In this document: positions 13,256 to 19,594 of the stretch, piece by piece
How positions within the stretch are numbered: the first letter of the stretch is position 1
How the letters are laid out: every line of letters begins with the position of its first letter
NCBI RefSeq assembly: GCF_026341035.1
Contig: NZ_JAPEOQ010000002.1
Coordinates: 1,860,001-1,924,000, forward strand
Source: Streptomyces sp. NBC_01016
GTDB lineage: Bacteria; Actinomycetota; Actinomycetes; Streptomycetales; Streptomycetaceae
DNA: 64,000 nucleotides
Direction of reading: 5' to 3'
Translations under genes and position numbers: made by a program
Notes under the pieces: model-generated
Seen by the model: the letters and a program-made list of their open reading frames with translations, nothing else
The model's database searches: none
Told to the model about the DNA's origin: nothing

Positions 13256-14230
13256 ATGACGTCCACCGCACCCGCCGCAGCGACCGCGCCGGCCGCATCC
13301 GAAGTCACCGTTCAGAAGGTCGGCGGCCGGCTCGGCGCCGTGCTCTCCGGCGTCCGCCTCGGAGGGGACCTGGACGAGGCCACCGTGGCCGCGGTCCGGG
13401 CCGCCATCCTGGAACACAAGGTCGTCTTCTTCCGCGACCAGGACCACCTCGACGCCGGGAGCCACGAGGCGTTCGCCCGCCTCCTCGGCACCCCGGTCGC
13501 CCACCCCACCGTGCCGTCCGTCGACGGCCGCTACGCGCTCGGCATCGACAACGAGCACGGCGGGCGCGCCAACCAGTGGCACACCGACGTCACGTTCGTG
13601 CCCGCGTACCCCGCCTTCTCCATCCTGCGCGCCGAGGTCGTCCCGCCGTACGGCGGCAACACCCTGTGGTCCAACACCGCGGCCGCTTACGCCGAACTCC
13701 CGGAACCTTTGCGGGTGTTGGCCGACAGTCTGCGCGGCGTGCACACCAACGACTACGACTACGCGGCCGCCCGCCCGGAGGCCCCCTCCGCGGCGCTCGA
13801 ACAGCACCGGAAGGTGTTCACGGCGACCAAGTTCCAGACCGAGCACCCGGTCGTGCGCGTGCACCCGGAGAGCGGCGAACGCACGTTGATCCTCGGCAAC
13901 TTCCTGCAGAAGCTCACCGGCTTCAACGCCCGCGACTCGCGCGCGCTGATCGGCATCCTGCAGTCGCACGTCGAGCGCCCGGAGAACTCGGTCCGCTGGC
14001 AGTGGCGCGCCGGCGACGTCGCCATCTGGGACAACCGGGCCACCCAGCACTACGGCGTGGACGACTCCGACGCCCACACGCGCACCCTGCGCCGCGTCAC
14101 CATCGACGGCGACGTCCCGGTCGGCGTGGACGGCCGCCGCTCGACGCTGCTGCTGCCCGAGGCGGTCCCGGAGCCCGAGTACGGCATCGCCTCCGGCGCC
14201 TCGACGGACGGGGTGTTCGCGCAGGCGTAG
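13256..14230 (+). CDS. TauD/TfdA-family Fe(II)/2-oxoglutarate dioxygenase
   Basis: 324-aa non-heme iron oxygenase. The iron triad is visible: HTD (His109, Asp111 in WHTDVTF) and the distal His in ATQHYG. The 2-oxoglutarate Arg is in HTRTLRR. Family members oxidise taurine, alkyl sulfates or aryloxyacids, releasing sulfite, sulfate or a phenol. The substrate cannot be read from sequence. ATG 13256 is preceded by gaagggg. The last codons form part of the direct repeat at the island's left end. A second TauD relative is encoded at 62856-63722. Confidence 0.88.
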   Translation: MTSTAPAAATAPAASEVTVQKVGGRLGAVLSGVRLGGDLDEATVAAVRAAILEHKVVFFRDQDHLDAGSHEAFARLLGTPVAHPTVPSVDGRYALGIDNEHGGRANQWHTDVTFVPAYPAFSILRAEVVPPYGGNTLWSNTAAAYAELPEPLRVLADSLRGVHTNDYDYAAARPEAPSAALEQHRKVFTATKFQTEHPVVRVHPESGERTLILGNFLQKLTGFNARDSRALIGILQSHVERPENSVRWQWRAGDVAIWDNRATQHYGVDDSDAHTRTLRRVTIDGDVPVGVDGRRSTLLLPEAVPEPEYGIASGASTDGVFAQA

Positions 14231-14280
14231 GGGCTCCCGCCTTTTTCGGTGGGTCAGCCGAGCCGCGGGATCTCGATGGC
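14208..14280. repeat. Left direct repeat of the island (attL-like)
   Basis: Three blocks recur at 19021-19084. A 13-bp block (14208-14220) and an 11-bp block (14226-14236) come from the end of the dioxygenase gene and its stop. A 30-bp block (14251-14280) is identical to the last codons of the CoA-binding gene (...IEIPRLG stop). The copy here has no CoA-binding gene attached, so it is a displaced 3' fragment. Confidence 0.75.
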
Positions 14281-14333
14281 CGGAGACCTGTGGAGTATTC
14301 CCCTAGGCAGTCTGGAGGGTCGGGGAAGCTCTG

Positions 14334-14960
14334 TTATCCCAGTGCCATGTGGGCGCCGAGCCCAAAGATCAGAGCGCTGGACACCACAGCGGTCGCCTTT
14401 CTGCCGCGAGGGCCGGTGATGAAGCGGCCGAAAACGGCCCCTCCGCCGGCCAGCAGCAACTGCCAGCTCGCGGACGCGGCGACGACAGTAACGATGTAGA
14501 CCACAGCCTCCGCCCATGATGCGTTCCGGAGGCCCTGGTGCCCGAGGATGAGCGCGACGAAGTAGAGGGCAGGCCACGGGTTGAGTGCAGTGAGCGCCAG
14601 GAATGTCATGAACGACCGCCGTGGAGTGATGGCCGTCTCCTCTGTCGGCGCCTGGACCGCTCCGCCCTTCTGCCCTCGAAGTCCGGCAACGGCGATCCGG
14701 GCGGCCATCACGGCCAGGACGAGGAAGGCGATCCACCGCAAGGGCTCGGAGAACGGCTGGATCACCGTGGCCACTGCCGCTCCTCCCACGACAGCGGTCA
14801 CCGCGTAGAGCGCATCTGCTGTCGTGGCTCCGATCGCTGCCGCGGCTCCGACCCGGAAGGAGGTCCGGGCCGTCAGATTGATCATCAGTACGGCCACGGC
14901 TCCCACCGGGATCGCCAGTCCATATCCGGCCAGCGCTCCGGCGACGGCTGTATCCAACAC
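14334..14960 (-). CDS. LysE-family amino acid exporter
   Basis: 208-aa membrane protein with about six hydrophobic segments, the LysE/RhtB size and layout. It begins LDTAVAGALAGYGLAIPVGAVAVLMI and contains the family block TALNPWPALYFVALI. It would export an amino acid or similar small molecule. GTG 14960 was chosen because a ggagg site lies about six bases upstream; the longer open frame lacks membrane character. It is divergent from a LysR gene, the standard LysG/LysE arrangement. It is the first gene inside the island. Confidence 0.85.
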   Translation of the reverse strand: MLDTAVAGALAGYGLAIPVGAVAVLMINLTARTSFRVGAAAAIGATTADALYAVTAVVGGAAVATVIQPFSEPLRWIAFLVLAVMAARIAVAGLRGQKGGAVQAPTEETAITPRRSFMTFLALTALNPWPALYFVALILGHQGLRNASWAEAVVYIVTVVAASASWQLLLAGGGAVFGRFITGPRGRKATAVVSSALIFGLGAHMALG

Positions 14961-15120
14961 AACAAGCCTCCAGGGGGCGCTGAGAGAACAGTGGGTAAGC
15001 GGGATTCGGGCGGGCCCCTGTGTGAGAGGTGGCCGTCCAAGGTTCGGATCTTCATCCTGGTCCGGGCGCCCTGATGGCGTCCATTGGGAAGTTCCGCACC
15101 GTTCCGTTCGGAGAAACCAC

Positions 15121-16029
15121 ATGATCGATCCCCGGCTGCAGGCGTTGCGCGTTCTGCGTGCGGAAGGAACTGTCACCGCCACGGCGGCGGTCCTGCACCT
15201 CTCTCCTCCCACGGTCTCGCAGCAGTTGCGTCAGCTGTCCGGTGAACTCGGCCTGAAACTCCTGGAACCCGTGGGCCGGAGGGTTCGGCTGACGCCCGCC
15301 GCGCTCGCCCTGGTCGAGCACGTGGAGGTCATGAACGCAGAGTGGGAACGGGCCAACGCCGTCCTGGACTCCCACCGTGAGGGGGCCGCCGGCCTCCTGC
15401 GGATCACCGGTGTGGCCAGCGCCCTGGCCACCGTGATCGCCTCCGCGGCACAGACACTCTGCGCGCAGTTCCCTGACATGGCCTGCCGACTCGACGAGCA
15501 CCCCGACGAGGACCGCATCAGCCTGCTGCTCTCCCACCGAGTGGACATCGCCGTAGTGATCGCCACCTTCGACGTGTCGTCCACGGGAAGTGGCCTCGTC
15601 GAACACGACGTGCTGATCGAAGAGCCCCAGGACCTGCTCGTACCCGACCACCATGCACTGGCCGACCGTGACACCGTACGTCTGCCGGATACCGCCCAGG
15701 AGACCTGGATCCAGGCCGGGGACCCCAGGGACCAACACCCGGTCCTCCTGCATGCCGCAGCCGCCGCGGGGTTCACACCGCGAGTGACACACAGCGCGAT
15801 CGACTGGACTGCCGTGGCCGCCCTTGTCGCCCACGGCCACGGAATTTGTCTCGTCCCCCGACAGGCACCGCTCCCTCAGGGACTGCCCCTCCGACGCGTG
15901 CCCTTGGCAGGCCCGACGGCCCCCGTCCGTCGGCTCCTGGCCTGCGTCCGGCCCGGTAGCAGGAAACAGATCGCCATCGCGCGCGGCCTGGACGCGCTCC
16001 AGGACGCCGCCCTGAGGCATGCCCCGTAA
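15121..16029 (+). CDS. LysR-family regulator, LysG-like
   Basis: 302-aa regulator. The N-terminal winged helix (LQALRVLRAEGTVTATAAVLHLSPPTVSQQLRQLSGELGLKLLE, written in parts) is typical. The remainder is the effector-binding domain, ending GICLVPRQAPLP and a basic tail. It is divergent from the LysE exporter with a 160-bp shared promoter region, so it most likely activates that exporter on binding its substrate. I chose ATG 15121, which places the HTH at the usual position. Confidence 0.87.
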   Translation: MIDPRLQALRVLRAEGTVTATAAVLHLSPPTVSQQLRQLSGELGLKLLEPVGRRVRLTPAALALVEHVEVMNAEWERANAVLDSHREGAAGLLRITGVASALATVIASAAQTLCAQFPDMACRLDEHPDEDRISLLLSHRVDIAVVIATFDVSSTGSGLVEHDVLIEEPQDLLVPDHHALADRDTVRLPDTAQETWIQAGDPRDQHPVLLHAAAAAGFTPRVTHSAIDWTAVAALVAHGHGICLVPRQAPLPQGLPLRRVPLAGPTAPVRRLLACVRPGSRKQIAIARGLDALQDAALRHAP

Positions 16030-16055
16030 CGATCTTGGGCTCGGCGCAAACCCGA

Positions 16056-16148
16056 TCACGCTTTGCAGTCGTTGCGGTTTCCGGGCAGCGGGCGGCCGAC
16101 CACGACGACCAGCCGGGTGTCGGCGTCGATGACAACTTGGTGGAGTAC
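16056..16148 (-). pseudogene. IS5-family transposase fragment
   Basis: About 30 codons read HQVVIDADTRLVVVVGRPLPGNRNDCKA, a block from the catalytic part of IS5-type transposases found in Streptomyces. The match stops at CKA, where the full protein would continue, and nothing transposase-like lies on either side. It is a scrap left between the LysR and XRE genes. Confidence 0.6.
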
Positions 16149-16206
16149 CGGTAATTCCTGGACTATCGGGCGATCGCTTGGTCGCGGGCGGGGCCAGAAG
16201 ACTGTG

Positions 16207-17058
16207 TCACCGTGAACTGAGCGAGCGCCGTGCGGCGTTGATGACGTTGTGGGCGTCGGGGCCGTACACCGCGGACTCCCGGAGGGTTGACCAGACGCGC
16301 CCGTACAAGGCGATGTTGTCGGCGTCGTCGAGCCACAGCTCCGCGTGCCAGTCCTCCGTGACGACGAGGCGCTCGTCAAAGACCCAGAATCCGTTGGCCG
16401 TTGGGAGCTTCAGCGACGCCGTGAACGGGATGATCCCCAGCTCGACAGAGTCCATCCCGACGACGCTCGCGAGTCGGTCTAGTTGGGCGTCGAGCACGGA
16501 CGGAGGGCAGACGAGAGCCCGAAGAGCGGCCTCCCACATGACCACGCGCAGCGTATGACCACTCTCGTAAAGCCACTCTTGCCGACGGGCACGCGCCCGT
16601 ACTGCCTCCTCGGCGTCCTGCGTGGTCCCGAAGAACGTGGCGTACCGCCGGAAGACGTGGCGCGCGTAGTCCGCGGTCTGGAGCATGCCGGCGACCACGG
16701 ACTCTTCCCACGCATACAGAACCCGTGAGCGCTGTACCTCCACGTTCCACGAGTCCTGAACGGCGCTGTGCCCGGAGGAGAGTTGGCGTCGCCATGAGCG
16801 GATCTGCGACTCGAATCCGCGCAGTCGAGCCTGCATGCCGTCGAACTTGTCCGGCTGTTCGCATGCGTCGACCCACCTGCGGAGGTCGTCCTCCGTGATG
16901 GTCTGCTTCCCGCCCTCGCACTTGTAGATCTTCGAGTGCGGCCAACTGAGGGCGGAGGCGAGCTGAGTGCCGGTGAGCTTGCCCGACGGGCATCGGAGCC
17001 GCAGCTCCCGAAGGGAGATACCGAAGGCTTCGCGTGCCTGTTGGTAATCAGTGCTCAC
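16207..17058 (-). CDS. XRE-family regulator with DUF5753 domain (WhiJ-like)
   Basis: 283-aa protein. An N-terminal HTH (SLRELRLRCPSGKLTGTQLASALSWPHSKIYKCEGGKQTIT, in parts) precedes a C-terminal DUF5753-type domain with EESVVAGMLQTADYARHVFRRY. This architecture is abundant in Streptomyces and usually paired with small partner genes. The start is GTG 17058, 10 bases after the DUF6879 stop, so the two form one operon. It probably binds the GAAC motifs in the divergent promoter region (17872-17973); that is inference from position. Confidence 0.9.
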   Translation of the reverse strand: MSTDYQQAREAFGISLRELRLRCPSGKLTGTQLASALSWPHSKIYKCEGGKQTITEDDLRRWVDACEQPDKFDGMQARLRGFESQIRSWRRQLSSGHSAVQDSWNVEVQRSRVLYAWEESVVAGMLQTADYARHVFRRYATFFGTTQDAEEAVRARARRQEWLYESGHTLRVVMWEAALRALVCPPSVLDAQLDRLASVVGMDSVELGIIPFTASLKLPTANGFWVFDERLVVTEDWHAELWLDDADNIALYGRVWSTLRESAVYGPDAHNVINAARRSLSSR

Positions 17059-17068
17059 CGGCTCTCAC

Positions 17069-17824
17069 TTACTCGTCGAAGGTCGCCACGGCGTGCGCAA
17101 AGACATCATGCGGTACGGCCCCGTGCGACGCGATGTCGCGCAACTGCATGTAGCGGTTGACCTCTGTCGGCTCCGTGATGAACTCCGCCCCGTGGAGGAC
17201 GTCCACATCGTCGAAGCGGAGCACAGCGACGAGGCGGGAGTCAAAGATCCAAAAGTCCTCGCGGGGGAGGTTGCGGTCGTCCGCCTCCTCACGCCACAGG
17301 TAGCGCATGCTCTCCCCTGCGGCTGCGTTCCGCGGAGCGTCCGCGAGGAGGAAGCGTTGACCGACGGTGGGCGGATTGTCGACCACACGGACGCGCCCCA
17401 CGGTCTTGCCGGCCGATGTCTGGGACCGCATGAGCTGTGACCACTCGTCTTCAGTGTCGAGCGTGAAGGTTCCGGTCCGGACGAACTCGTCGTACGTCGG
17501 ATCTTCCGTGTCGGACTGATACCGCCCACGGGTCTCCAGCCTCCACGCGGTGTACTCGAACGTCTCGAAGAGCCGCCCGAACTCCTCCAGGTCGATCAAC
17601 TTCGGCACACGCACAAGCTCCTTAGGTCCGTGGTTGACCAGAGTCTCCCGTGACACGACGACGGCGACGTCATCGGCCCCCAGGAACCGGAGCTTCGCCA
17701 ACTCGTCCGGGTCGGTGACCGGGAGGCCCTGGACGATGAACTCCTCAGTGCCGACGACCTCGTGAACCGCCGGGCATCCGCCGTTCTTGCTGTCGGTGCC
17801 GTTGAACCGGATATCGCGAACCAT
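17069..17824 (-). CDS. DUF6879 protein with an extra N-terminal module
   Basis: 251 aa. From about residue 80 it matches DUF6879: EEFGRLFETFEYTAWRLETR, then FWIFDSRLVAVLRFD near the end. The first 80 residues, with GGCPAV and FIVQGLPVTDPDELAKL, resemble small proteins that in other Streptomyces loci are separate genes next to DUF6879. This looks like a fusion; the comparison is from memory. ATG 17824 has a strong ctgaaggggg site. No biochemical function is known for either part. It is in an operon with the XRE regulator. Confidence 0.8.
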   Translation of the reverse strand: MVRDIRFNGTDSKNGGCPAVHEVVGTEEFIVQGLPVTDPDELAKLRFLGADDVAVVVSRETLVNHGPKELVRVPKLIDLEEFGRLFETFEYTAWRLETRGRYQSDTEDPTYDEFVRTGTFTLDTEDEWSQLMRSQTSAGKTVGRVRVVDNPPTVGQRFLLADAPRNAAAGESMRYLWREEADDRNLPREDFWIFDSRLVAVLRFDDVDVLHGAEFITEPTEVNRYMQLRDIASHGAVPHDVFAHAVATFDE

Positions 17825-17871
17825 GTTCGTCCCCCTTCAGGGGAGTTGGGTCCTCTCAGCGTCGCCGTAGT

Positions 17872-17973
17872 GTTCTTGGTTCTCCACACACTTCAGCATG
17901 CCGCGTGAGAACACACGAGGGAATTCCGAGAACGCGCGGGAACATTCGAGAACATCGCGTCGACACCGGAACA
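17872..17973. promoter_or_regulatory. Phased GAAC motif array in a divergent promoter region
   Basis: Plus-strand GAAC cores start at 17909, 17930, 17940, 17950 and 17969, giving spacings of 21, 10, 10 and 19 bases, close to whole turns of the helix. Most have the form GAGAACA or GGGAACA. Two minus-strand copies (GTTC) lie at 17872 and 17879. The array sits between the DUF6879/XRE operon and the four-gene operon, so it is the likely operator. Confidence 0.6.
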
Positions 17974-17996
17974 CCGTGCTCCCTAGCGTCGTCCCC

Positions 17997-18203
17997 ATGG
18001 TCACAGCGCACCCATCGGAAGCCGACGCTCACGCGGCAACTGAGGCACTTCGAGCGGCGCTTGACGGCGCCGGAATCGTGCTCCCGTCATTGGGCGTCGA
18101 CAACGGATCTTTCGGTCCGGGACTCGTCAACCCAGGACGCGCTCGGGCCGACGTAGCCACAAGGCTCGCTGACGTTATCCGCAGAGGGGGCGCTACGGCG
18201 TGA
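17997..18203 (+). CDS. Small conserved Streptomyces protein of unknown function
   Basis: 68 aa: alternating helix-forming Ala/Glu/Arg text with ALDGAGIVLPSLGVD and RADVATRLADVIRRG. Proteins of this kind are frequent beside XRE/DUF6879 pairs in Streptomyces, but I know of no function. It is the first of four genes that each overlap the next by GTGA, so they are translated as a unit. It is expressed from the GAAC-rich divergent region. Confidence 0.6.
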   Translation: MVTAHPSEADAHAATEALRAALDGAGIVLPSLGVDNGSFGPGLVNPGRARADVATRLADVIRRGGATA

Positions 18204-18424
18204 AGGCGGAACAGCTATGGGTCGGCGCACTCGTCGTCGACACGGAAACACAGAGGGTCGGGAAGGTCATGGGACGCGAGGGCCCTTACGTCCAGCTCCG
18301 GCCACCCGGTGGCGGGCGTGAGTGGGATGCCAATCCGGATCAACTCCGCCCCGCCGACGAAGGCGAAAAGCTCCGAGCGGGAATCCTGGAGGTGCCGCTC
18401 GCGTACGTGGAAGGAATCACGTGA
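18200..18424 (+). CDS. Small conserved protein, KOW-like strand pattern, unknown function
   Basis: 74 aa starting MKAEQLWVGALVVDTETQRVGKVMG, followed by VQLRPPGGGREWDANPDQLRPA. The short beta-rich pattern (a property value, then a gly-rich turn, then a W-D) recalls small SH3-like folds such as KOW, but this is only a shape argument. Start GTG 18200 overlaps the previous stop, and its stop overlaps the next start. Confidence 0.6.
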   Translation: MKAEQLWVGALVVDTETQRVGKVMGREGPYVQLRPPGGGREWDANPDQLRPADEGEKLRAGILEVPLAYVEGIT

Positions 18425-18702
18425 CGGTCCGCACGTTTGTCCGTGAAGTGCGGTGGCGCATCGGGCCCTACCTGCCACCGGGAAAGCTGCGGGTACCCCT
18501 CGTACACGTCGGATGCACTACGTGCCCTGAACGTTCGGGCTCTCTCGATGCGACGACGGAGGAGCCGGAGAACTGGGCGATCAACCATGCGTGGAAGCAC
18601 CCCTCACACACGGGCTTCCGGTGCGTGCAGACGTCGCTTTGGAGAGCGACACCGCTGGACGATGACGTCATCGCGGTTGAGCCTCCGGCGGTGGAGTCGT
18701 GA
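18421..18702 (+). CDS. DUF7848-like small protein
   Basis: 93 aa with a CTTC motif (VGCTTCPERSG) and a distal HPSHTGFRCVQTSLWRA block. The Cys pair and the HTGFR...TS ending match the small zinc-ribbon-like family named DUF7848, as I recall it. Function unknown. Start GTG 18421 lies inside the preceding stop. Confidence 0.55.
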   Translation: MTVRTFVREVRWRIGPYLPPGKLRVPLVHVGCTTCPERSGSLDATTEEPENWAINHAWKHPSHTGFRCVQTSLWRATPLDDDVIAVEPPAVES

Positions 18703-18896
18703 GCGCCCGCGAGCGCCCCACGTGTGGTGCGGAGGGACGCGTCCCGAAGCCGATAGTCCAGAACCTATGGGAGATCTGCGGGCGTGACGTGTCGGCCGTG
18801 GTGGTGCACTGCTTCCTGATCCCGCAGCATGCGTGCACCGAGCATGCCGGCCGACTGCTCGACATCGGGGAACTCCACTGGGAGACCTCCGCCTAG
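18699..18896 (+). CDS. Hypothetical Cys/His-containing small protein
   Basis: 65 aa, last gene of the small operon, starting at GTG 18699 inside the preceding stop. It contains PTCGAEG, LWEICGRD and HCFLIPQHACTEHAGRLL: several Cys and His that could bind a metal. I do not recognise a family. The tight overlap is the main evidence that it is real. Confidence 0.5.
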   Translation: MSARERPTCGAEGRVPKPIVQNLWEICGRDVSAVVVHCFLIPQHACTEHAGRLLDIGELHWETSA

Positions 18897-18992
18897 ACCC
18901 GCCCTCTTGTGCCAGCGCTCGGGAGTGTGGAGGGCGGCAGGGTCCCAGCGCCGCCGTTGGGGACTCTGCCCGCTCTGACGGTGCGATCCGTT

Positions 18993-19019
18993 TTCGTCCC
19001 TTTCCGCGTGAGGGACGAA
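18993..19019 (+). terminator. Inverted repeat after the small-gene operon
   Basis: TTCGTCCCT (18993-19001) and AGGGACGAA (19011-19019) form a perfect 9-bp stem with a 9-base loop. It lies about 95 bases after the last small gene and immediately before the right direct repeat of the island. Confidence 0.55.
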
Positions 19020-19020
19020 G

Positions 19021-19084
19021 ACGGGGTGTTCGCACACGTAGGGGCTCGCGCGCAGGGTCAGCCGAGCCGCGGGATCTCGATGGC
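19021..19084. repeat. Right direct repeat of the island (attR-like)
   Basis: Counterpart of 14208-14280. It has a 13-bp block (19021-19033), an 11-bp block (19037-19047) and an identical 30-bp block (19055-19084). Here the 30-bp block belongs to the intact CoA-binding gene, while the first two blocks are displaced copies of the dioxygenase gene end. The left and right copies are thus reciprocal. Confidence 0.75.
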
Positions 19085-19465
19085 AGGGCACTTGTCCATG
19101 ACCATGGAGATCCCCGCGGCCCGCGTCCGCTCGTACGCCGCCTCGTCGACGACGCCGAGCTGGAACCAGACGGCCTTCGCGCCGATGGCGGCCGCCTCGT
19201 CGGCGACCGGGCCCGCGAGGTCGCTGTTGACGAAGACATCGACCACGTCGACGGGGAAGGGGATGTCCGCGAGCGAGGCGTAGCCCTGCTCGCCGTGCAC
19301 GGTCTCCGCCTTCGGGTGCACCGGCACGATCCGCTTGCCGAAACGCTGGAGCACGTCGGCCACTCCGTAGGCGGCGCGGGCCTGGTTCGAGGAGAGGCCG
19401 ACCACCGCCCAGGTGTCCCCGGTCTCGGTGAGGATCTTGCGGACCGTGTCGTGATCGCCGTACAT
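19058..19465 (-). CDS. CoA-binding protein (YccU-like)
   Basis: 135-aa Rossmann-type CoA-binding protein: TWAVVGLSSNQARAAYGVADVLQRFG, then KIVPVHP-type strand (RIVPVHPKAE), VDVVDVFVNSD and KAVWFQLGV. The family is conserved but its role is unclear. Start ATG 19465. Its final codons (PAIEIPRLG) make up the 30-bp island repeat. Beyond its 5' end lies an array of TACGAAG-containing repeats. Confidence 0.85.
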   Translation of the reverse strand: MYGDHDTVRKILTETGDTWAVVGLSSNQARAAYGVADVLQRFGKRIVPVHPKAETVHGEQGYASLADIPFPVDVVDVFVNSDLAGPVADEAAAIGAKAVWFQLGVVDEAAYERTRAAGISMVMDKCPAIEIPRLG

Positions 19466-19507
19466 GGGGCCTCCTGAGACGGGACGGTTCTGCGAAATCG
19501 GACGATT

Positions 19508-19556
19508 CTTCGTACGGGACGTTGCTTCGTACCGGACGTTGCTTCGTACGGACACG
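19508..19556. repeat. 17-bp tandem repeat, nearly three copies
   Basis: Units cttcgtacgggacgttg (19508-19524), cttcgtaccggacgttg (19525-19541) and a partial copy (19542-19556). It lies between the permease stop and the CoA-binding start, both on the minus strand, so it is in the 5' region of the CoA-binding gene. A related CTTCGTA core recurs in the array at 42903. Confidence 0.8.
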
Positions 19557-19594
19557 ACAACTCCCCGCGCGGCGCAGGGATTCCGGGGGAGGGC

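Larger units (their letters stand above)
14281..19020. mobile_element. Genomic island between gene-3'-end direct repeats
   Basis: The island separates two convergent genes (dioxygenase and CoA-binding protein) whose 3' ends are duplicated at its borders. That is how site-specific integration into a gene end usually looks. It holds LysE/LysR, an IS5-type transposase scrap, an XRE/DUF6879 pair and four small overlapping genes. The DNA is visibly more A/T-rich than its neighbours, especially 16200-18800. No integrase or excisionase is recognisable, so it may be a remnant mobilised in trans. Confidence 0.55.

Noticed and set aside
12954..13259. 101-codon frame upstream of the dioxygenase
   Set aside because: Pro/Ala-rich composition, no ribosome site, overlaps the dioxygenase start, and matches no family I know. 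It is likely a GC-bias shadow.
14208..14280. tRNA gene as the integration target
   Set aside because: No cloverleaf can be drawn through the repeat; the target is the junction of two convergent protein-coding gene ends.
14254..14736. A second CoA-binding-like protein ending in PAIEIPRLG
   Set aside because: Only the last ~10 codons match, because they lie in the island's direct repeat. The rest of the frame is antisense to or out of frame with the LysE gene.
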